Source of the DNA: Luteococcus peritonei
Lineage (GTDB): Bacteria; Actinomycetota; Actinomycetes; Propionibacteriales; Propionibacteriaceae
Reading direction: 5' to 3'
Assembly (NCBI RefSeq): GCF_039526385.1
Contig: NZ_BAAAIX010000007.1
Coordinates: 196,031 to 260,030, forward strand
DNA: 64,000 nucleotides
Shown here: positions 43,424 to 50,956 of the stretch, in pieces
Position numbering within the stretch: position 1 is the first letter of the stretch
Layout: each line of letters starts with the position of its first letter
Notes under the pieces: model-generated
The model's input: only the letters and a program-made list of their open reading frames with translations
Told to the model about the DNA's origin: nothing
Database searches by the model: none
Translations under genes and position numbers: made by a program

Positions 43424-43451
43424 TTGTGCAGCTGGGATTCCTAGGTATAAC
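43424..43451 (+). promoter_or_regulatory. Strong sigma70-type promoter in the 1.3S-padR gap
   Basis: -35 TTGTGC (43,424-43,429), 16-bp spacer, -10 TATAAC (43,446-43,451). It is the best promoter by eye in the window and is not followed by a start codon with a good ribosome binding site. Predicted start near 43,458. Confidence 0.6.
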
Positions 43452-43457
43452 GTCTGT

Positions 43458-43582
43458 CATACCAACACCGGTTGCGGATGTTGGGGTTCAACATCCAAGT
43501 GGGGGATGTGCGTGAAGCCGCAAGGTGGAACGCGAACAACGCAAGAGCAGTGGCGAGGCCTGGGGCCTCGCCACTGTTCTGT
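43458..43582 (+). ncRNA. Candidate structured small RNA between the transcarboxylase operon and padR
   Basis: About 125 nt from the predicted start to a T-rich run. Three hairpins are seen. (1) GGATGTTG/CAACATCC, 8 perfect pairs, 43,476-43,496. (2) 43,510-43,533: GCGT, GAA, GCC, GCAA tetraloop, GGT, GGA, ACGC, that is, two paired arms around a symmetric purine internal loop capped by a GNRA loop. (3) A terminator at 43,546-43,578. I recognise no known riboswitch or RNA family. Short frames exist in it but run through the terminator. The 310-bp gap between genes is otherwise unexplained. Confidence 0.5.
43546..43578 (+). terminator. Perfect terminator hairpin of the candidate small RNA
   Basis: Thirteen perfect base pairs (43,548-43,560 with 43,564-43,576), extendable outward by a G-T and an A-T pair, with a 3-nt loop, followed by TTCTGTTTCT. 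Confidence 0.8.
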
Positions 43583-43630
43583 TTCTGGGGTAGTCCCGCC
43601 CGATGGCTTGGGGCGGCATCACGTCAGGCT

Positions 43631-43673
43631 GTCTAACTAGACAACCTGACTAGTAAGCGCTACTGTCTAGTCA
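43631..43673 (+). promoter_or_regulatory. padR promoter with paired operators reaching the start codon
   Basis: GTCTA-AC-TAGAC (43,631-43,642) is a perfect inverted repeat. TGACTAG (43,647-43,653) and CTAGTCA (43,667-43,673) form another with 13 bp between; its last base is the A of the padR ATG. The -10 box TACTGT (43,661-43,666) lies between, 6 nt from the ATG, so bound PadR would block its own leaderless promoter. Confidence 0.6.
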
Positions 43674-44038
43674 TGCCCGTGAACCCCTGGCCCAGCGAAT
43701 GGCTCCGCGGCCTGCTCACCCTCGCCGTGCTGCGGGTGCTAGCCGACGGCCCCACCTATGGCTACGAGATCGCCGCTCGTCTCGAGGAGGGTGGTTTCGG
43801 CCTGGTCAAGGGAGGCTCGCTCTACCCGCTGCTGAGTCGCCTGGAGGTGGCTGGCCATGTCAGCACCGAATGGCGCGAGGGGCAGGGCGGACCCGGTCGC
43901 AAGTACTTCCTGCTCACCGACCAGGGCCGTCAGGAGTTCACGCGGCAGGCCCAGCAGTGGCGCGACTTCAGCTCCACCACCGACCACTTCCTGGTGCCCT
44001 TCCCCGGCGCCGGGTCCGTCCCCGAGAACGAGGAATGA
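43673..44038 (+). CDS. PadR family transcriptional regulator
   Basis: 121 residues. Winged helix of the short PadR subfamily: LRGLLTLAVLRVLADGPTYGYEI, GGSLYPLLSRLEVAGHV and GPGRKYFLLTDQGRQE. The C-terminal dimerisation helix is short. PadR proteins of this type usually repress their own two-gene operon together with a membrane partner. The next gene overlaps the stop (ATGA), consistent with that. Confidence 0.93.
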   Translation: MPVNPWPSEWLRGLLTLAVLRVLADGPTYGYEIAARLEEGGFGLVKGGSLYPLLSRLEVAGHVSTEWREGQGGPGRKYFLLTDQGRQEFTRQAQQWRDFSSTTDHFLVPFPGAGSVPENEE

Positions 44039-44754
44039 CGATGGACAAGACCACCACCCACTGGTTCGACGAGATGGTGACCGAGCTGCGCCTGCGCGAC
44101 GTGCGCGGCGACGCCATCGGCGACGCGGTCGCCGAGGTGGAGAGCCACTGCCAGGAGGCGGGCGAGACGCCGCAGGAGATGTTCGGTGATCCTCGTGACT
44201 ACGCGCGTCGGCTCGCCTTCCCCGAGCAGCAGATGGTGACCCGCAGCGCGGGGCAGTGGCTGGCGCTGCTGGCCCCGATGCTGCTGGGCGGCCTGGGCCT
44301 GTTGCTGGCCGGTCCCACCGGCTCCGCGCTGGCTGCCGGGCGCGACGTGCAGGTCAGCTGGGGTGAGCTCGCCTCGCTGCTGCTGATGTGCCTGTTCGCG
44401 GCCGGCGTGGTGCGCTGGACCCATGCCATCGTCCAGCAGCGGCTGCGCGGCATCCTCTTCTTCACCGGCGCCGTGACCGTGGCCGCCATGCTTCCCCCCA
44501 TCCTGCTCACCAGCGTCGCCGTGCGGCTGCCGGTGACCGTGGCCGCAGTTCTCGCCATCGCCCTGCAGCTGGCCTGCCTGGTGGGGATGTACCGCCGCAT
44601 GGACGACTGGGATGACCCGCTGGTGGATCCCCGTGGCTCGACCAGCCCGGTGGACCGGCACCCGGCCGTGAGCCGCGCCATGATCCGCCTGCTGCCCTGG
44701 ATGTTCCCGGTGGCGGCCGCGGTCTTCGCGCTGATGGCCTGGGTGGTGGGCTGA
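44035..44754 (+). CDS. HAAS-domain membrane protein, PadR partner
   Basis: 239 residues. An N-terminal HAAS-like helical domain (ELRLRDVRGDAIGDAVAEVE, and MFGDPRDYARRL near 50-65) is followed by about six membrane helices. HAAS proteins are frequently encoded next to PadR regulators and are thought to link membrane or antimicrobial stress to the regulator. The ATG overlaps the padR stop; a second ATG two codons downstream is possible. Function otherwise unknown. Confidence 0.82.
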   Translation: MTMDKTTTHWFDEMVTELRLRDVRGDAIGDAVAEVESHCQEAGETPQEMFGDPRDYARRLAFPEQQMVTRSAGQWLALLAPMLLGGLGLLLAGPTGSALAAGRDVQVSWGELASLLLMCLFAAGVVRWTHAIVQQRLRGILFFTGAVTVAAMLPPILLTSVAVRLPVTVAAVLAIALQLACLVGMYRRMDDWDDPLVDPRGSTSPVDRHPAVSRAMIRLLPWMFPVAAAVFALMAWVVG

Positions 44755-44850
44755 GCCGGCGGATGCCGTCCACCCGTCGTCGTGGGAGGACTGCCGCTCC
44801 GGCAGGCGAGTAGCGTGGCGACGGCCCCATCGGTCGGCAGAGGAGAAGAC

Positions 44851-45657
44851 GTGAAGACCTGGCAGCGCTACGTGGCGATCGGCGACTCCTTCAGTGAGGG
44901 GATGTGCGACCCCGATCCCAGCCGCGAGAACTCCTACCTGGGCTGGACTGACCGGCTGGCCCACCTGCTCGCCGCAGACGCGCGTGAGGCGGGCCATGAT
45001 CTGGCCTATGCCAACCTCGCCATCCGCGGCCGGCTGCTCGACGACATCCTGGGACGCCAGCTCCCGCTCGCGCTGGAGCTCAAGCCCGACCTGGTCAGCC
45101 TGGTGGGTGGCGGCAACGACGTGCTGCGCCCCGGTTCCGACGTCGACGCGCTCTCGCAGCGGATGGAGCAGGCCGTGGTGCAGCTGCGCAGCGCCGGCAT
45201 CGACGTGCTGATGGCCACCCCCACGGACCCGAAGGAGGCGCCGCTGCTGCGCGCCACCCGGTCGCGCTGCGCCATCTACCTCGCGAATCTGCACACCATT
45301 GCCCGGCGCCACGGCTGCGCCCTGGTGGACCAGTGGGGCCTGGACGAGATCAAGGACTGGCGGATGTGGGCCGAGGACCGGCTGCACATGACCCCCGAGG
45401 GGCACGTCCGGGTGGCGCTGGCGGCCTACGAGGCGCTCGGCGGCGACCCCTCGGACCGGCCCGAGGCGCTGCCGCCCGCCGCGCCCGTGGGACGCGCCCA
45501 GTGGCTGCGCGAGAACGCCCAGTGGGCCCGCGAGTACGTGCGCCCGTGGGTGCACCGCCGCCTCACCGGCCGCTCCTCGGGCGACGGGCTCAGCGCCAAG
45601 CGGCCCGAGCTGGTGGTCGTCGATCCCGACGAGCAGCTGCCCACCCCGCGCTTCTGA
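44851..45657 (+). CDS. SGNH/GDSL-type esterase or lipase
   Basis: 268 residues, no signal peptide. Block I is YVAIGDSFSEGM with nucleophile Ser13. Block III is VGGGNDVLRP. Block V is DRLHMTPEGH with Asp and His of the triad. It belongs to the GDSL family with esterase, lipase or acyl-hydrolase activity. The C-terminal 70 residues (after SDRPEALPP) are Pro/Arg-rich and outside the catalytic fold. The GTG follows AGGAG by 5 nt. A TAGCGT -10 candidate is at 44,811-44,816. Confidence 0.9.
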   Translation: MKTWQRYVAIGDSFSEGMCDPDPSRENSYLGWTDRLAHLLAADAREAGHDLAYANLAIRGRLLDDILGRQLPLALELKPDLVSLVGGGNDVLRPGSDVDALSQRMEQAVVQLRSAGIDVLMATPTDPKEAPLLRATRSRCAIYLANLHTIARRHGCALVDQWGLDEIKDWRMWAEDRLHMTPEGHVRVALAAYEALGGDPSDRPEALPPAAPVGRAQWLRENAQWAREYVRPWVHRRLTGRSSGDGLSAKRPELVVVDPDEQLPTPRF

Positions 45658-45686
45658 GCGAGGGGCCGGCCGCCCGGACGCTCCGT

Positions 45687-46439
45687 TCAGCCCTCGCGGT
45701 GCACCTTGTGGTTGGCGGCCTGGGCGCGGGGACGAACCACCATCCGGTCGACGTTCACGTGCGCCGGCCGCGAGGCCATCCAGCCGATGCACTCGGCGAT
45801 GTCCTCGGCCACCAGCGGCTCCGCGACGCCGGCGTAGACCGCGTCCGCCCTGGCCTGGTCGCCGTGGAAGCGGGTCAGGCTGAACTCCTCGGTGCGCACC
45901 ATGCCGGGGGAGACCTCGCAGACCCGTACCGGGCGGGCCACCAGTTCCAGGCGCAGCGCACCCACCATCGAGCGCTCGGCCGACTTGGCACCGCAGTACC
46001 CGGCGCCGCCCTCGTAGGGCGCCTCGGCGGCGGTCGAGGTGACGAAGACCACGGTGCCGGCTGCTGACTCCAGGGCGGGCAGCAGGGCCTTGGTCACCCG
46101 GGCGGTGCCGAGCACATTGGTGGCGAACATGGTCTGCCAGGCCGCCAGGTCGGCCTCGGCCAGCGGCTCCTGGCCCACGGCGCCGCCCGCATTGTTGACC
46201 AGCAGGTCGAGCCGCTCGCCGACCGTCTCGCGCAGCGCGGCCACGTCCTCGTCGCTGGTGATGTCGCAGGTCACGGCGGTACCGCCCAGCTCCTCGGCCA
46301 GCGCCTGGATGCGCTCGGAGCGACGGGCGGCCAGCAGCAGGCGGTAGCCCTGGCCGGCCAGCTGGCGGGCGGTGGCGGCCCCGATGCCGGAGCTGGCCCC
46401 GGTGACGACGGCCAAGGGTGAAGGGGTTTCGGTGCTCAT
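45687..46439 (-). CDS. SDR family oxidoreductase (YdfG-like)
   Basis: 250 residues. Cofactor motif VVTGASSGIGAATARQL (about 11-27), NNAGG near 86, catalytic Ser in VFVTSTAAEAP and Tyr/Lys in YCGAKSAE, where the usual YxxxK reads YCGAK. VSPGMVRTEEF follows. The pattern resembles NADP-dependent 3-hydroxy acid dehydrogenases such as YdfG, including the C-terminal PAHVNVDRMVVRP. The substrate is likely a short 3-hydroxy acid such as L-allo-threonine or serine, by family only. Confidence 0.88.
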   Translation of the reverse strand: MSTETPSPLAVVTGASSGIGAATARQLAGQGYRLLLAARRSERIQALAEELGGTAVTCDITSDEDVAALRETVGERLDLLVNNAGGAVGQEPLAEADLAAWQTMFATNVLGTARVTKALLPALESAAGTVVFVTSTAAEAPYEGGAGYCGAKSAERSMVGALRLELVARPVRVCEVSPGMVRTEEFSLTRFHGDQARADAVYAGVAEPLVAEDIAECIGWMASRPAHVNVDRMVVRPRAQAANHKVHREG

Positions 46440-46513
46440 GGGCCGATTCTTCCACCCGCGTCCGTCAACCGGATGCTCGCCCACCCACCCCTGTCCTCAG
46501 GCGGTGCGCTCGC

Positions 46514-46519
46514 TAGAGT
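46514..46519 (+). promoter_or_regulatory. -10 box TAGAGT of gpmA, leaderless arrangement
   Basis: TAGAGT lies 7 nt before the gpmA ATG; the intervening G-run could alternatively act as a weak ribosome binding site. Confidence 0.45.
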
Positions 46520-46526
46520 TGGGGGC

Positions 46527-47279
46527 ATGACCTACAAGCTGATCCTGCTCCGCCACGGCGAGAGCGAGTGGAACCAGAAGAACCTGTTCACTGGCTGGGT
46601 GGACGTCGACATCAACGAGAAGGGCGTCGCGGAGGCCAAGCGTGGCGCGGAGCTGCTGAAGTCCGAGGATCTGCTCCCCGACAAGCTGCACACCTCGCTG
46701 CTGCGTCGCGCGATCCACACCGCCTACCTGGCGCTGGACGGCTGCGACCGCCACTGGATCCCGGTGGAGCGCAGCTGGCGTCTCAACGAGCGCCACTACG
46801 GCGGCCTGCAGGGACTGGACAAGGCCGAGACCCTGGAGAAGTACGGCGAGGAGCAGTTCATGCTCTGGCGCCGCAGCTACGACACCCCGCCGCCCGTGCT
46901 GGACAAGGACGGCGAGTACTCGCAGTTCAACGACCCGCGCTATGCCGACATCGCCGAGGACGAGCGTCCGCAGACCGAGTGCCTCAAGGACGTCGTGGCC
47001 CGCATGCTCCCCTACTGGGAGAGCAACATCAAGCCCGACCTGGCCGAGGGCAAGACCGTCCTGGTGACCGCGCACGGCAACTCGCTGCGCGCGCTGGTCA
47101 AGCACCTGGACAAGATCTCCGACTCCGACATCGCCGGGCTGAACATCCCCACCGGCATCCCGCTCTACTACGAGCTGGACGACAACTTCGAGCCCGTCAC
47201 CCCCGGTGGCCGCTACCTGGATCCGGAGGCCGCCAAGGCCTCGATCGAGGCGGTCAAGAACCAGGGCAAGAAGAAGTGA
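46527..47279 (+). CDS. gpmA: 2,3-bisphosphoglycerate-dependent phosphoglycerate mutase
   Basis: Interconverts 3- and 2-phosphoglycerate in glycolysis. 250 residues, normal for the dPGM family. The phosphohistidine is His10 in LLRHGESEWN. FTGWVDVDINEKG, SLLRRAIHTA, WRLNERHYGGLQG and VTAHGNSLRALVKHL (second active-site His) are all present. It stands alone with a leaderless promoter and a strong terminator. Confidence 0.96.
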   Translation: MTYKLILLRHGESEWNQKNLFTGWVDVDINEKGVAEAKRGAELLKSEDLLPDKLHTSLLRRAIHTAYLALDGCDRHWIPVERSWRLNERHYGGLQGLDKAETLEKYGEEQFMLWRRSYDTPPPVLDKDGEYSQFNDPRYADIAEDERPQTECLKDVVARMLPYWESNIKPDLAEGKTVLVTAHGNSLRALVKHLDKISDSDIAGLNIPTGIPLYYELDDNFEPVTPGGRYLDPEAAKASIEAVKNQGKKK

Positions 47280-47305
47280 GCCGGCGCGGCTGAGCCGCGA
47301 CGCCA

Positions 47306-47339
47306 AGGAACCCGGTCCCCATCAGGGGGCCGGGCTCCT
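47306..47339. terminator. Hairpin between gpmA and phoU
   Basis: Fifteen-base arms (47,306-47,320 and 47,325-47,339) with one mismatch and one wobble around an ATCA loop, followed by TGTCTGTCT. It may also end phoU transcription from the other side. Confidence 0.7.
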
Positions 47340-47375
47340 GTCTGTCTGGTGCGCGGGGCTGTCGGGCGCCAGGGA

Positions 47376-48041
47376 TCAGGCGTTGGGCCAGTTCTCGCCC
47401 TCGGGGGCCTCGCCGGTGATCAAGTAGATGATGCGACGGCCCATCGCCACCGAGTGGTCGGCGATGCGCTCGTAGTAGCGGCCCAGCAGGGCGGCGTCGA
47501 CGGCCTTCTCCACGCCGTGCGGCCAGTCGTCGGCCAGCAGCATGGTGAACTGCTGGCGGCGCAGGTCGTCCATCTCCTCGTCGTGCTCGGCCAGCTTGCT
47601 GGCCTCCTCGACGTCGCGCTGGCTCAGCGTGGTGCCGGCGGAGGCGATCATGTGGTCGGCCACCTCGGCCATGCGGGTGAAGTTGGCCACCAGGTCGTCG
47701 GGCACGGCGTGCTCGGGGTAGCGCAGCCGGGCGATCTTCGCGACGTGCGCGGCCAGGTCTCCCATCCGGGCCAGCTCGAAGACCATCCGCAGCGCGGCGA
47801 CGATGGTGCGCAGCTCACCGGCCACCGGCGCCTGGCGGGCCAGCAGCTGGAAGCACTGCTTCTCGATCTCCTCGTGCATCACGTCGAGGCGGGTGTCGTC
47901 GGCGATCACGCGCTCGGCGATCCGCAGGTCCGCGTTCAGCAGCGCCTCGGTGGCGTCATGGACCGCGATGCGCACGTTGCTGTTCATGCTGACCAGCTGG
48001 TCGACGACGTTGTTCAGTTCTTCGTGGTAGTTCTCGCGCAC
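47376..48041 (-). CDS. phoU: Phosphate transport system regulatory protein PhoU
   Basis: 221 residues, two PhoU three-helix repeats. The metal-binding E/DxxxD patterns appear in RTIVAALRMVFELARMGDLAAHVAKIA-type and YYERIADHSVAMGRRI segments. PhoU dampens signalling of the phosphate sensor kinase when phosphate is ample. It lies divergent to senX3-regX3, the matching two-component system. The GTG is chosen because AGGA lies 7-8 nt upstream and the protein then begins with the usual RENYHEEL sequence. Confidence 0.93.
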   Translation of the reverse strand: MRENYHEELNNVVDQLVSMNSNVRIAVHDATEALLNADLRIAERVIADDTRLDVMHEEIEKQCFQLLARQAPVAGELRTIVAALRMVFELARMGDLAAHVAKIARLRYPEHAVPDDLVANFTRMAEVADHMIASAGTTLSQRDVEEASKLAEHDEEMDDLRRQQFTMLLADDWPHGVEKAVDAALLGRYYERIADHSVAMGRRIIYLITGEAPEGENWPNA

Positions 48042-48157
48042 TGGGTTTCCTTGTTCGAGGGAGGTGCGGCAGACGCCTGGCTGTCGATCCTGCCACCTCG
48101 GGAGGGCAGGTACCTGCCAAGACGCTAGGTTTCGACGGAAGACTGCCAGCAGCCTGA

Positions 48158-48197
48158 GAGTAACGCCGAGGTGAACGTTCGGGAAATGGTTTCCCGA
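48158..48197. promoter_or_regulatory. Possible PHO box and palindrome between phoU and senX3
   Basis: GAGTAAC (48,158-48,164) and GGTGAAC (48,170-48,176) read GTTCACC...GTTACTC on the minus strand, 12 bp apart, close to the 11-bp-spaced GTTCACC repeats bound by PhoP/RegX3 in other actinobacteria. Next to it is a perfect 8-bp inverted repeat TCGGGAAA-TGG-TTTCCCGA (48,179-48,197). Confidence 0.4.
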
Positions 48198-48238
48198 GGG
48201 ACCTTGGGGTCCGGGGAGCCGGGCCCACCGGCGGGTCC

Positions 48239-48244
48239 TATGCT
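48239..48244 (+). promoter_or_regulatory. -10 box TATGCT of senX3, leaderless arrangement
   Basis: TATGCT lies 6 nt before the GTG at 48,251, supporting that start over the ATG one codon later. Confidence 0.4.
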
Positions 48245-48250
48245 GGTCCG

Positions 48251-49456
48251 GTGATGCAAACCGCGCTCTGGGCAGGACTCGGGCTGCTGCTCGGAATCGC
48301 CCTCGGAGCAGGGGTGATGATCTGGTGGCACCGCGAGGTGAACCGCCACGCCGAGGTCCCACAGCCAGAGCCCACCCAGCCCGTCGAGGCCAGCCCGCAA
48401 CTGGTGGAGATGGTGGACCTGCTGCGCTCGGCCGCCATGCTGGTGGGCCCCCATGACGAGGTGCTGCACTCCAACCCGCAGGCCCGTCACCTGGGCCTGT
48501 GCCGGGGTGACCGGGTGGTGGTGACGCAGGTGCTGCACCGGATCCGCGAGGTGCGCCGGCTGGGTGAGACCACCGTCTTCGACACCGAGGTGGCCCGCGG
48601 CCCCGGCGCCCCGACCCTGCACCTCAACGTGCGCATCTCGCCGCTCAGCGACGCCACGCTGATGGTGCTGGTGGAGGACCGCACCCCGCTGCTGCGGGTG
48701 GACGAGACCCGCCGCGACTTCGTCGCCAACGTGGGTCACGAGCTCAAGACCCCGATCGGCGCCATCCAGCTGCTCAGCGAGGCCGTCGAGCAGGCCGCCG
48801 ACGATCCCGACGCGGTGCGCCACTTCGTGGGCCGGATGCACACCGAGAGCGTGCGGCTGGGGGAGCTGGTCACCCAGATCATCGACCTCTCGCGGCTGCA
48901 GTCCGACGACCCGATGCTGCGTGCCGAACCCCTCGAGGTGGCCGACCTGGTGGACCACGCCGTGCAGAACGCCCGCGAGATGGGCAGTCGGCGCAAGGTC
49001 AACCTGGTGCGCGTCGACGCCCCCGAGCCGGTCGAGGTGCTGGGCGACGAGCACCAGCTGGTGGACGCGCTCACCAACCTGGTGACCAATGCCATCGTCT
49101 ACTCCGATCCCGGCGCCCGGGTGGCGATCAGCACCGCCCTGGTGGACGAGGCCGGCGAGCAGTGGGTGGAGGTCAGCGTCGCCGACAACGGCATCGGCAT
49201 CAGCCCGGAGAACCAGGAGCGCATCTTCGAGCGCTTCTACCGGGTGGACTACGGCCGCAGCCGGGAGCACGGCGGCACCGGGCTGGGGCTGTCCATCGTC
49301 AAGCACATCTGCGCCGTGCACGGCGGGTCGGTGAACGTCTGGAGCAAGCTGGGCCAGGGGTCCACCTTCACCGTGCGCCTGCCGCGCCACGAGCACACCG
49401 CCGTCCAGACGGCCCTCCTCCCGGGGGCCGAGCACACCCTAGAGAGGCAGCCATGA
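48251..49456 (+). CDS. senX3: Two-component sensor histidine kinase SenX3
   Basis: 401 residues. One N-terminal membrane helix (about 5-25), a PAS-like domain (about 50-145), then HisKA with DFVANVGHELKTPIGA (phospho-acceptor His163) and HATPase_c with ADNGIGIS, FERFYRVD and GTGLGLSIVKHI. It senses phosphate limitation together with the Pst/PhoU system and phosphorylates RegX3. The regX3 ATG overlaps its stop. The single membrane helix is as in mycobacterial SenX3, where two are more common. Confidence 0.93.
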   Translation: MMQTALWAGLGLLLGIALGAGVMIWWHREVNRHAEVPQPEPTQPVEASPQLVEMVDLLRSAAMLVGPHDEVLHSNPQARHLGLCRGDRVVVTQVLHRIREVRRLGETTVFDTEVARGPGAPTLHLNVRISPLSDATLMVLVEDRTPLLRVDETRRDFVANVGHELKTPIGAIQLLSEAVEQAADDPDAVRHFVGRMHTESVRLGELVTQIIDLSRLQSDDPMLRAEPLEVADLVDHAVQNAREMGSRRKVNLVRVDAPEPVEVLGDEHQLVDALTNLVTNAIVYSDPGARVAISTALVDEAGEQWVEVSVADNGIGISPENQERIFERFYRVDYGRSREHGGTGLGLSIVKHICAVHGGSVNVWSKLGQGSTFTVRLPRHEHTAVQTALLPGAEHTLERQP

Positions 49457-50130
49457 CCCGCGTTCTGATCATCGAGGACGAGGACTCCTACCGCGAGGCC
49501 ACCGCCTTCATGCTCCGCAAGGAGGGCTTCGAGGTCTCCGAGGCCCCGGACGGGGCTCGCGGCATCGGGGAGTTCGAGCGCACCGGCGCCGACCTGGTGC
49601 TGCTGGACCTCATGTTGCCCGGCATGCCCGGCACCGAGGTCTGCCGCCAGCTGCGCTCACGCAGCAACGTGCCGATCATCATGGTCACCGCCCGCGACTC
49701 CGAGATCGACAAGGTGGTGGGCCTGGAGCTGGGCGCCGACGACTACGTCACCAAGCCGTTCAGCCACCGCGAGCTGGTGGCCCGGATCCGCGCGGTGCTG
49801 CGCCGCGGGCAGGACACCGACCTGCTGCCGGAGCTGATCGAGGCCGGCGGCGTGCGGATGGACGTCGAGCGCCATGAGGTGACCGTGGACGGGGAGCCCA
49901 TCCGGCTGGCCCTCAAGGAGTTCGAGCTGCTGGAGCTGCTGCTGCGCAATTCCGGCCGGGTGATGACCCGCGGCCAGCTGATCGACCGGATCTGGGGCGC
50001 CGACTACGTGGGAGACACCAAGACGCTGGACGTGCACGTGAAGCGGCTGCGCGCCAAGATCGAGCGCGATCCCTCCAATCCGGTGCTGCTGGTGACGGTG
50101 CGCGGCCTGGGCTACAAGTTCGAGGCCTGA
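49453..50130 (+). CDS. regX3: Two-component response regulator RegX3
   Basis: 225 residues, OmpR/PhoB class. Receiver domain with acidic pocket IIEDEDSYRE, phospho-acceptor Asp52 in LVLLDLMLPGMPG, Thr in VTARDSE and Lys101 in TKPFSH. The C-terminal winged helix has FELLELLLRNSGRVMTRGQL and TLDVHVKRLRAKIE. It activates phosphate-starvation genes. It is coupled to senX3 by an ATGA overlap and followed by a perfect terminator. Confidence 0.95.
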   Translation: MTRVLIIEDEDSYREATAFMLRKEGFEVSEAPDGARGIGEFERTGADLVLLDLMLPGMPGTEVCRQLRSRSNVPIIMVTARDSEIDKVVGLELGADDYVTKPFSHRELVARIRAVLRRGQDTDLLPELIEAGGVRMDVERHEVTVDGEPIRLALKEFELLELLLRNSGRVMTRGQLIDRIWGADYVGDTKTLDVHVKRLRAKIERDPSNPVLLVTVRGLGYKFEA

Positions 50131-50157
50131 CCTGCGCCCGCAGGGGAGCCGGACGCA

Positions 50158-50193
50158 CAGGACCCCGCCGCGCGACTGCGTGGCGGGGTCCTG
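50158..50193. terminator. Terminator after regX3
   Basis: Twelve perfect base pairs (50,158-50,169 with 50,182-50,193) around a 12-nt loop, 28 bp after the regX3 stop and before the end of the convergent lipoprotein gene. Confidence 0.75.
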
Positions 50194-50212
50194 ACGGTTC
50201 CGGGCGCCGGGC

Positions 50213-50707
50213 TCAGTTCTGGCCGGCGGGGCTGGCCGATGCGAAGCCTGCCGCCTCCGCATCCAGCACGGGGACGGTGAGGGTGAGCGGCTGGGCCTGG
50301 GCGAAGGTCAGGCTCACCTGGGCCATGCCGCCGGGGCGCACGTCGCCCTTGACGGTGATGTTCGAGTCGGCCAGGTTCACCGTGCGGCCGGCGGGCAGCT
50401 TCAGCTGGCCCTTCGTGCCCAGCGTGAGCGGCTTGCCTGGATCGCTGTTCTCCTGGAGGGCGACGCCGGCCACCTGGGAGAGCGAGTCGTCCTGGGCCGC
50501 GATCAGGCTGCCGGCCAGGTGCATGGTGCTGCCCTCGCTGATCACCATCAGGTTGCGCACCTTGACGCCCGGGGCGTCGGTCTGGACGCCGGCGGCCGGC
50601 TGGTACGGCTCGAGGGTCTCGTAGTTGGCGCAGCCGGCGAGGCCGAGACCGGCCAGTGCGACGGCAGCGACGGCGACGCGGGACAGGCGGAGGGCAGGCA
50701 TGCTCAT
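50213..50707 (-). CDS. LpqE-like lipoprotein
   Basis: 164 residues. Lipoprotein signal with lipobox LAGC (about residues 21-24). The mature part (VKVRNLMVISEGSTMHLAGSLI) is a beta-sandwich pattern as in the LpqE family, often described as PCu(A)C-like; the usual copper-binding Met/His set is not evident. In Mycobacterium tuberculosis lpqE is also divergent from carD, so the neighbourhood supports the name. The ATG follows AAAGGAA by about 10 nt. Function is unknown. Confidence 0.82.
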   Translation of the reverse strand: MSMPALRLSRVAVAAVALAGLGLAGCANYETLEPYQPAAGVQTDAPGVKVRNLMVISEGSTMHLAGSLIAAQDDSLSQVAGVALQENSDPGKPLTLGTKGQLKLPAGRTVNLADSNITVKGDVRPGGMAQVSLTFAQAQPLTLTVPVLDAEAAGFASASPAGQN

Positions 50708-50925
50708 CGTCAGAAGTTCCTTTTCGGTGTCCGGATGAGCACAGACTAGCCATTTTCCCGACGCGGCGCCTGCCCGCCCGCCGTGCCGGCCGGCCCGGTT
50801 CTCGCGCTGGTCAGGGCCCGATTGGCCGCGCCCGGGTGCGCCCCTCGGGCGCTCCGCCACTGGCGGGAGCTTTGCTTTCGGTCCTGACTAGGAAGGACGC
50901 CCTGAGGCTCAGCTGAGGAGCGTGC

Positions 50926-50931
50926 TAGAAT
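50926..50931 (+). promoter_or_regulatory. -10 box TAGAAT of carD
   Basis: TAGAAT lies 25 nt before the carD ATG. Unlike many neighbours, this gene has a leader with a GAAAGGGG ribosome binding site. Confidence 0.5.
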
Positions 50932-50956
50932 AGGGCTTGGGAAAGGGGTCAAACAT

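Noticed and set aside
43458..43582. A cobalamin riboswitch, because of a GCCACTG word downstream of a B12-linked operon
   Set aside because: The word is part of the perfect terminator stem, and none of the other conserved elements of a cobalamin riboswitch is present.
43479..43668. Small coding frames starting at ATG 43,479 or GTG 43,512
   Set aside because: Both run straight through the terminator into the padR operator region and show no recognisable protein features.
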